A stretch of 64,000 nucleotides of DNA from Mycobacterium attenuatum (GTDB taxonomy: Bacteria; Actinomycetota; Actinomycetes; Mycobacteriales; Mycobacteriaceae). This document shows positions 60,270 through 64,000 of the stretch, piece by piece. The stretch's first letter is position 1, and every line of letters starts with the position of its first letter. The DNA is taken from positions 27,927-91,926 of the forward strand of contig NZ_UPHT01000019.1 of the NCBI RefSeq assembly GCF_900566085.1, read 5' to 3'. The notes beneath the pieces were generated by a model. The model had not been told where the DNA came from and did no database searches. It saw only the letters and a program-made list of their open reading frames with translations. Made by a program: the position numbers and the translations under genes.

Positions 60270-60890
60270 TCAGCCGGACAAGAGACTTAGCGCCGCGTCG
60301 ACCGTCAGCGCGGCGACGTCGAAGGCCTTCGAGCCCAAATCGTGTCGGGCGCTGGTGATCTCGACGATCTCGGTGCACGCGTTGATCAGCGCCGCGGCAT
60401 CGCGCAGCTCTGTGATGGTGCCGAACGGGTCGGAGCTGCCATGGGTGAACACCGTGGGAACGGTGATGCTCGGCAGATGCTCGGTGCGGACTCGCTCCGG
60501 TTTGCCTGGCGGGTGCACCGGATAGGAAAACAGTGTCATGAGGTCCACCGCCGCGCCACCGGCAGCCACCACCATCGAGGTCTGCCGGCCACCGTAGGAA
60601 TGTCCGCCCGCAATCAACGGGCCGTCGACCAGCCTGCGGCAACACTCGATCGCTTCGACGATGCCCGCGCGGTCAGATTCTGCCGAGCCCGACGGTGGGC
60701 CCTTCGGTCGGCGGCGACGGTAGGGCAGGTTGTACCGCACGGCCAGCCAGCCACGCCGCGCCCATTCGTCGCAAAGCTGTTGCAGCAAAACAGAGTCGCG
60801 GCTGCCACCAGCACCGTGAGTCAGCACCACGACGCCGTGGGCGCGGCCGTCGGGTTCATGCGCGATACCCGCGATCCGGTCGAGGTTCAT
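60270..60890 (-). CDS. alpha/beta hydrolase, dienelactone-hydrolase-like (Rv0421c)
   Basis: 206 residues from ATG 60890, overlapping the thiD stop (ATGA). VVLTHGAGGSRDSVLLQQL is the oxyanion region, AGGHSYGGRQTSM has the GxSxGG nucleophile elbow, and FTHGSSDPFG and SARHDLGSKAF supply the acid and histidine. Rv0421c (209 residues) is its orthologue. Cytosolic; substrate unknown. Confidence 0.9.
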   Translation of the reverse strand: MNLDRIAGIAHEPDGRAHGVVVLTHGAGGSRDSVLLQQLCDEWARRGWLAVRYNLPYRRRRPKGPPSGSAESDRAGIVEAIECCRRLVDGPLIAGGHSYGGRQTSMVVAAGGAAVDLMTLFSYPVHPPGKPERVRTEHLPSITVPTVFTHGSSDPFGTITELRDAAALINACTEIVEITSARHDLGSKAFDVAALTVDAALSLLSG

Positions 60891-61714
60891 GACAGCCGAA
60901 ACAATGGCGAGACGGGGCCGTGCCCGGCCCCCAGCGGGTAGGCGGCTCGCAAACACTCGGTGATCCAACGCTTTCCGAAAGCCACCGCGTCGGGCACGGT
61001 GAACCCGTGCGCCAGTGCGCACGCCACCGCGCTGGCCAGGGTGTCGCCCCCGCCGTGGTCATTGCCCGTACTTACCCGCGCCGCGTCGAACTCGTAAAAG
61101 TCGGCCCCACCGTAGAGCAGATCGCAGCTGCGTTCCGACGACTTCAGGTGCCCGCCTTTGACCAGCGCCCAGCGCGGACCCAGCGCATGTAGGGCCTTGG
61201 CCGCCGCGCGCTGCGATTCGCCGTCCACCACGTCGATATCCACCAGCAGGCGCACCTCGTCCAAGTTGGGTGTCACCAGCGTCGCCAGCGGAAACAGTTC
61301 GGCCCGAAGCGAATCCAGGTCCGACGCGGCCAGCAGCGGATCCCCATGCATGGATGCGCAGACCGGGTCGACGACCAGCGGCACGCCCAACTCGAGCCGG
61401 CGCCACGTTGCGGCCACTGCCGAAATGATCCGCGACGACGCCAGCACCCCCGTCTTGGCGGCCTGGATGTCGATATCGGCAACGACCGCCTCGACCTGAG
61501 CCGTCACGATGTCGTCGGGTATCTCGTGAAACCGCTTGACACCCAACGTGTTCTGCACGGTAACAGCCGTGACCGCGACGCAAGCATGCACACCCAGCAA
61601 CGCCATGGTCCGCATATCGGCCTGGATGCCGGCGCCGCCCCCGGAATCCGACCCGGCGATGGTCAGCACCCGCAGCGGGGTCCTCCCCGACGGCGGTACG
61701 GGCAGATAGCTCAC
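60887..61714 (-). CDS. thiD: hydroxymethylpyrimidine/phosphomethylpyrimidine kinase
   Basis: 275 residues from GTG 61714 (VSYLPVPPSGRTPLRVLTIAGSDSGGGAGIQADM). The ribokinase-like fold is clear: GSDSGGGAGIQADMRTM, AVTAVTVQNTLGV, VDPVCASMHGDPLL, LVTPNLDE, GNDHGGGDTLASAVACAL. It phosphorylates HMP to HMP-PP. The frame is open upstream through the 57-bp repeats to GTG 62026, which would add 104 residues of repeated sequence and overlap the thiC stop; length in H37Rv (265) supports the short form. Confidence 0.93.
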   Translation of the reverse strand: MSYLPVPPSGRTPLRVLTIAGSDSGGGAGIQADMRTMALLGVHACVAVTAVTVQNTLGVKRFHEIPDDIVTAQVEAVVADIDIQAAKTGVLASSRIISAVAATWRRLELGVPLVVDPVCASMHGDPLLAASDLDSLRAELFPLATLVTPNLDEVRLLVDIDVVDGESQRAAAKALHALGPRWALVKGGHLKSSERSCDLLYGGADFYEFDAARVSTGNDHGGGDTLASAVACALAHGFTVPDAVAFGKRWITECLRAAYPLGAGHGPVSPLFRLS

Positions 61715-63763
<2,049 letters not shown>

Positions 63764-63822
63764 GATTAGGTGGATGTAACCCACGCTAGCGCAGGGGACC
63801 GCCGGTGTGCAGAGGCGCGGGG

Positions 63823-64000
63823 TTAGCCGTGTGGACCGGATATGCCGGGGGTGCCGAACAGCTGACCACGGGCACCGCCGGTGCCGCCGTCGCCGCCGTC
63901 GCCGTCCGGAGTGCCGAGCCCGCCGGCGCCGCCGGCACCGCCGTTGCCGCCGTTGCCGATCAGCCCGACAGCGTTGCCACCGGCGCCGCCGGTGCCGCCG
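63823..64000 (-). CDS. PE_PGRS family protein, C-terminal end only
   Basis: Minus-strand frame ending at TAA 63825-63823. Glycine-rich GGT/GGA/GGN repeats (GGAGGNAVGLIGNGGNGGAGG, GGDGGTGGARG) typical of PGRS domains, ending LFGTPGISGPHG. The N-terminal PE domain is beyond the window. In H37Rv thiC is followed by Rv0424c and ctpH, so the neighbour is different here. Confidence 0.9.
   Translation of the reverse strand, partial: GGTGGAGGNAVGLIGNGGNGGAGGAGGLGTPDGDGGDGGTGGARGQLFGTPGISGPHG

Overview
The window comes from a slow-growing Mycobacterium close to, but distinct from, the M. tuberculosis complex. It is GC-rich, carries PE/PPE genes, F420 metabolism (fgd1), mmpL, pknG, lpq lipoproteins and REP13E12, and follows the H37Rv gene order from about Rv0388c to Rv0423c. 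Proteins such as PknG and GlnH differ from my memory of the H37Rv sequences at many positions, so this is not an MTBC strain. The exact species cannot be fixed from the sequence alone.

Layout. 1-8.3 kb: a truncated PE next to a PPE9-like gene that runs off the left edge, purT/rhodanese/metZ, ndhA, an LpqS-like copper-regulon gene behind a RicR-type box, and a second PPE gene. 8.3-16.8 kb: an Rv0398c-like secreted protein, fadE7 and Rv0401, then an insert not in H37Rv: a coupled operon of methyltransferase, acetyltransferase and three luciferase-like monooxygenases, followed by a methyltransferase flanked by two very short peptide ORFs and a gene fragment. 16.8-22.4 kb: the mmpS1-mmpL1-fadD30 locus, visibly decaying (mmpS remnant, in-frame deletion in mmpL1, no pks6), whose divergent promoter region carries three 14-bp palindromes about 100 bp apart. 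22.4-32 kb: DUF2461, TfoX-like, Rv0406c, fgd1, pta-ackA, a DUF1800/DUF1501 pair with a nonsense codon in the latter, and a DUF559 protein. 32-48.6 kb: pknG-glnH-glnX, mutT3, the thiamine genes thiE and thiO-thiS-thiG (with a TPP riboswitch), an SGNH hydrolase, a CD225/DUF2752 membrane pair, lpqL, an lpqL-like paralogue lacking active-site residues, lpqM and a ricin-type lectin.

48.98-60.24 kb: a REP13E12 HNH gene split by a 9.75-kb phiRv1-like element. Both attachment sites can be read, and joining the two gene halves restores one continuous frame. The element has a serine integrase, a candidate directionality factor, small replication-type genes, a free-standing scaffold-like protein, an HK97-type capsid and a small-terminase-like protein. 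I see no portal, large terminase, protease, tail or lysis gene, which suits a capsid-encoding phage satellite better than a full prophage. Its right end carries unrelated cargo, including a possible HEPN-like protein and an Mrr-like nuclease, which together are a candidate defence module.

60.3-64 kb: the thiC-thiD-hydrolase operon behind a second TPP riboswitch, with a 57-bp tandem repeat at the thiC/thiD junction, and the end of a PE_PGRS gene at the right edge.
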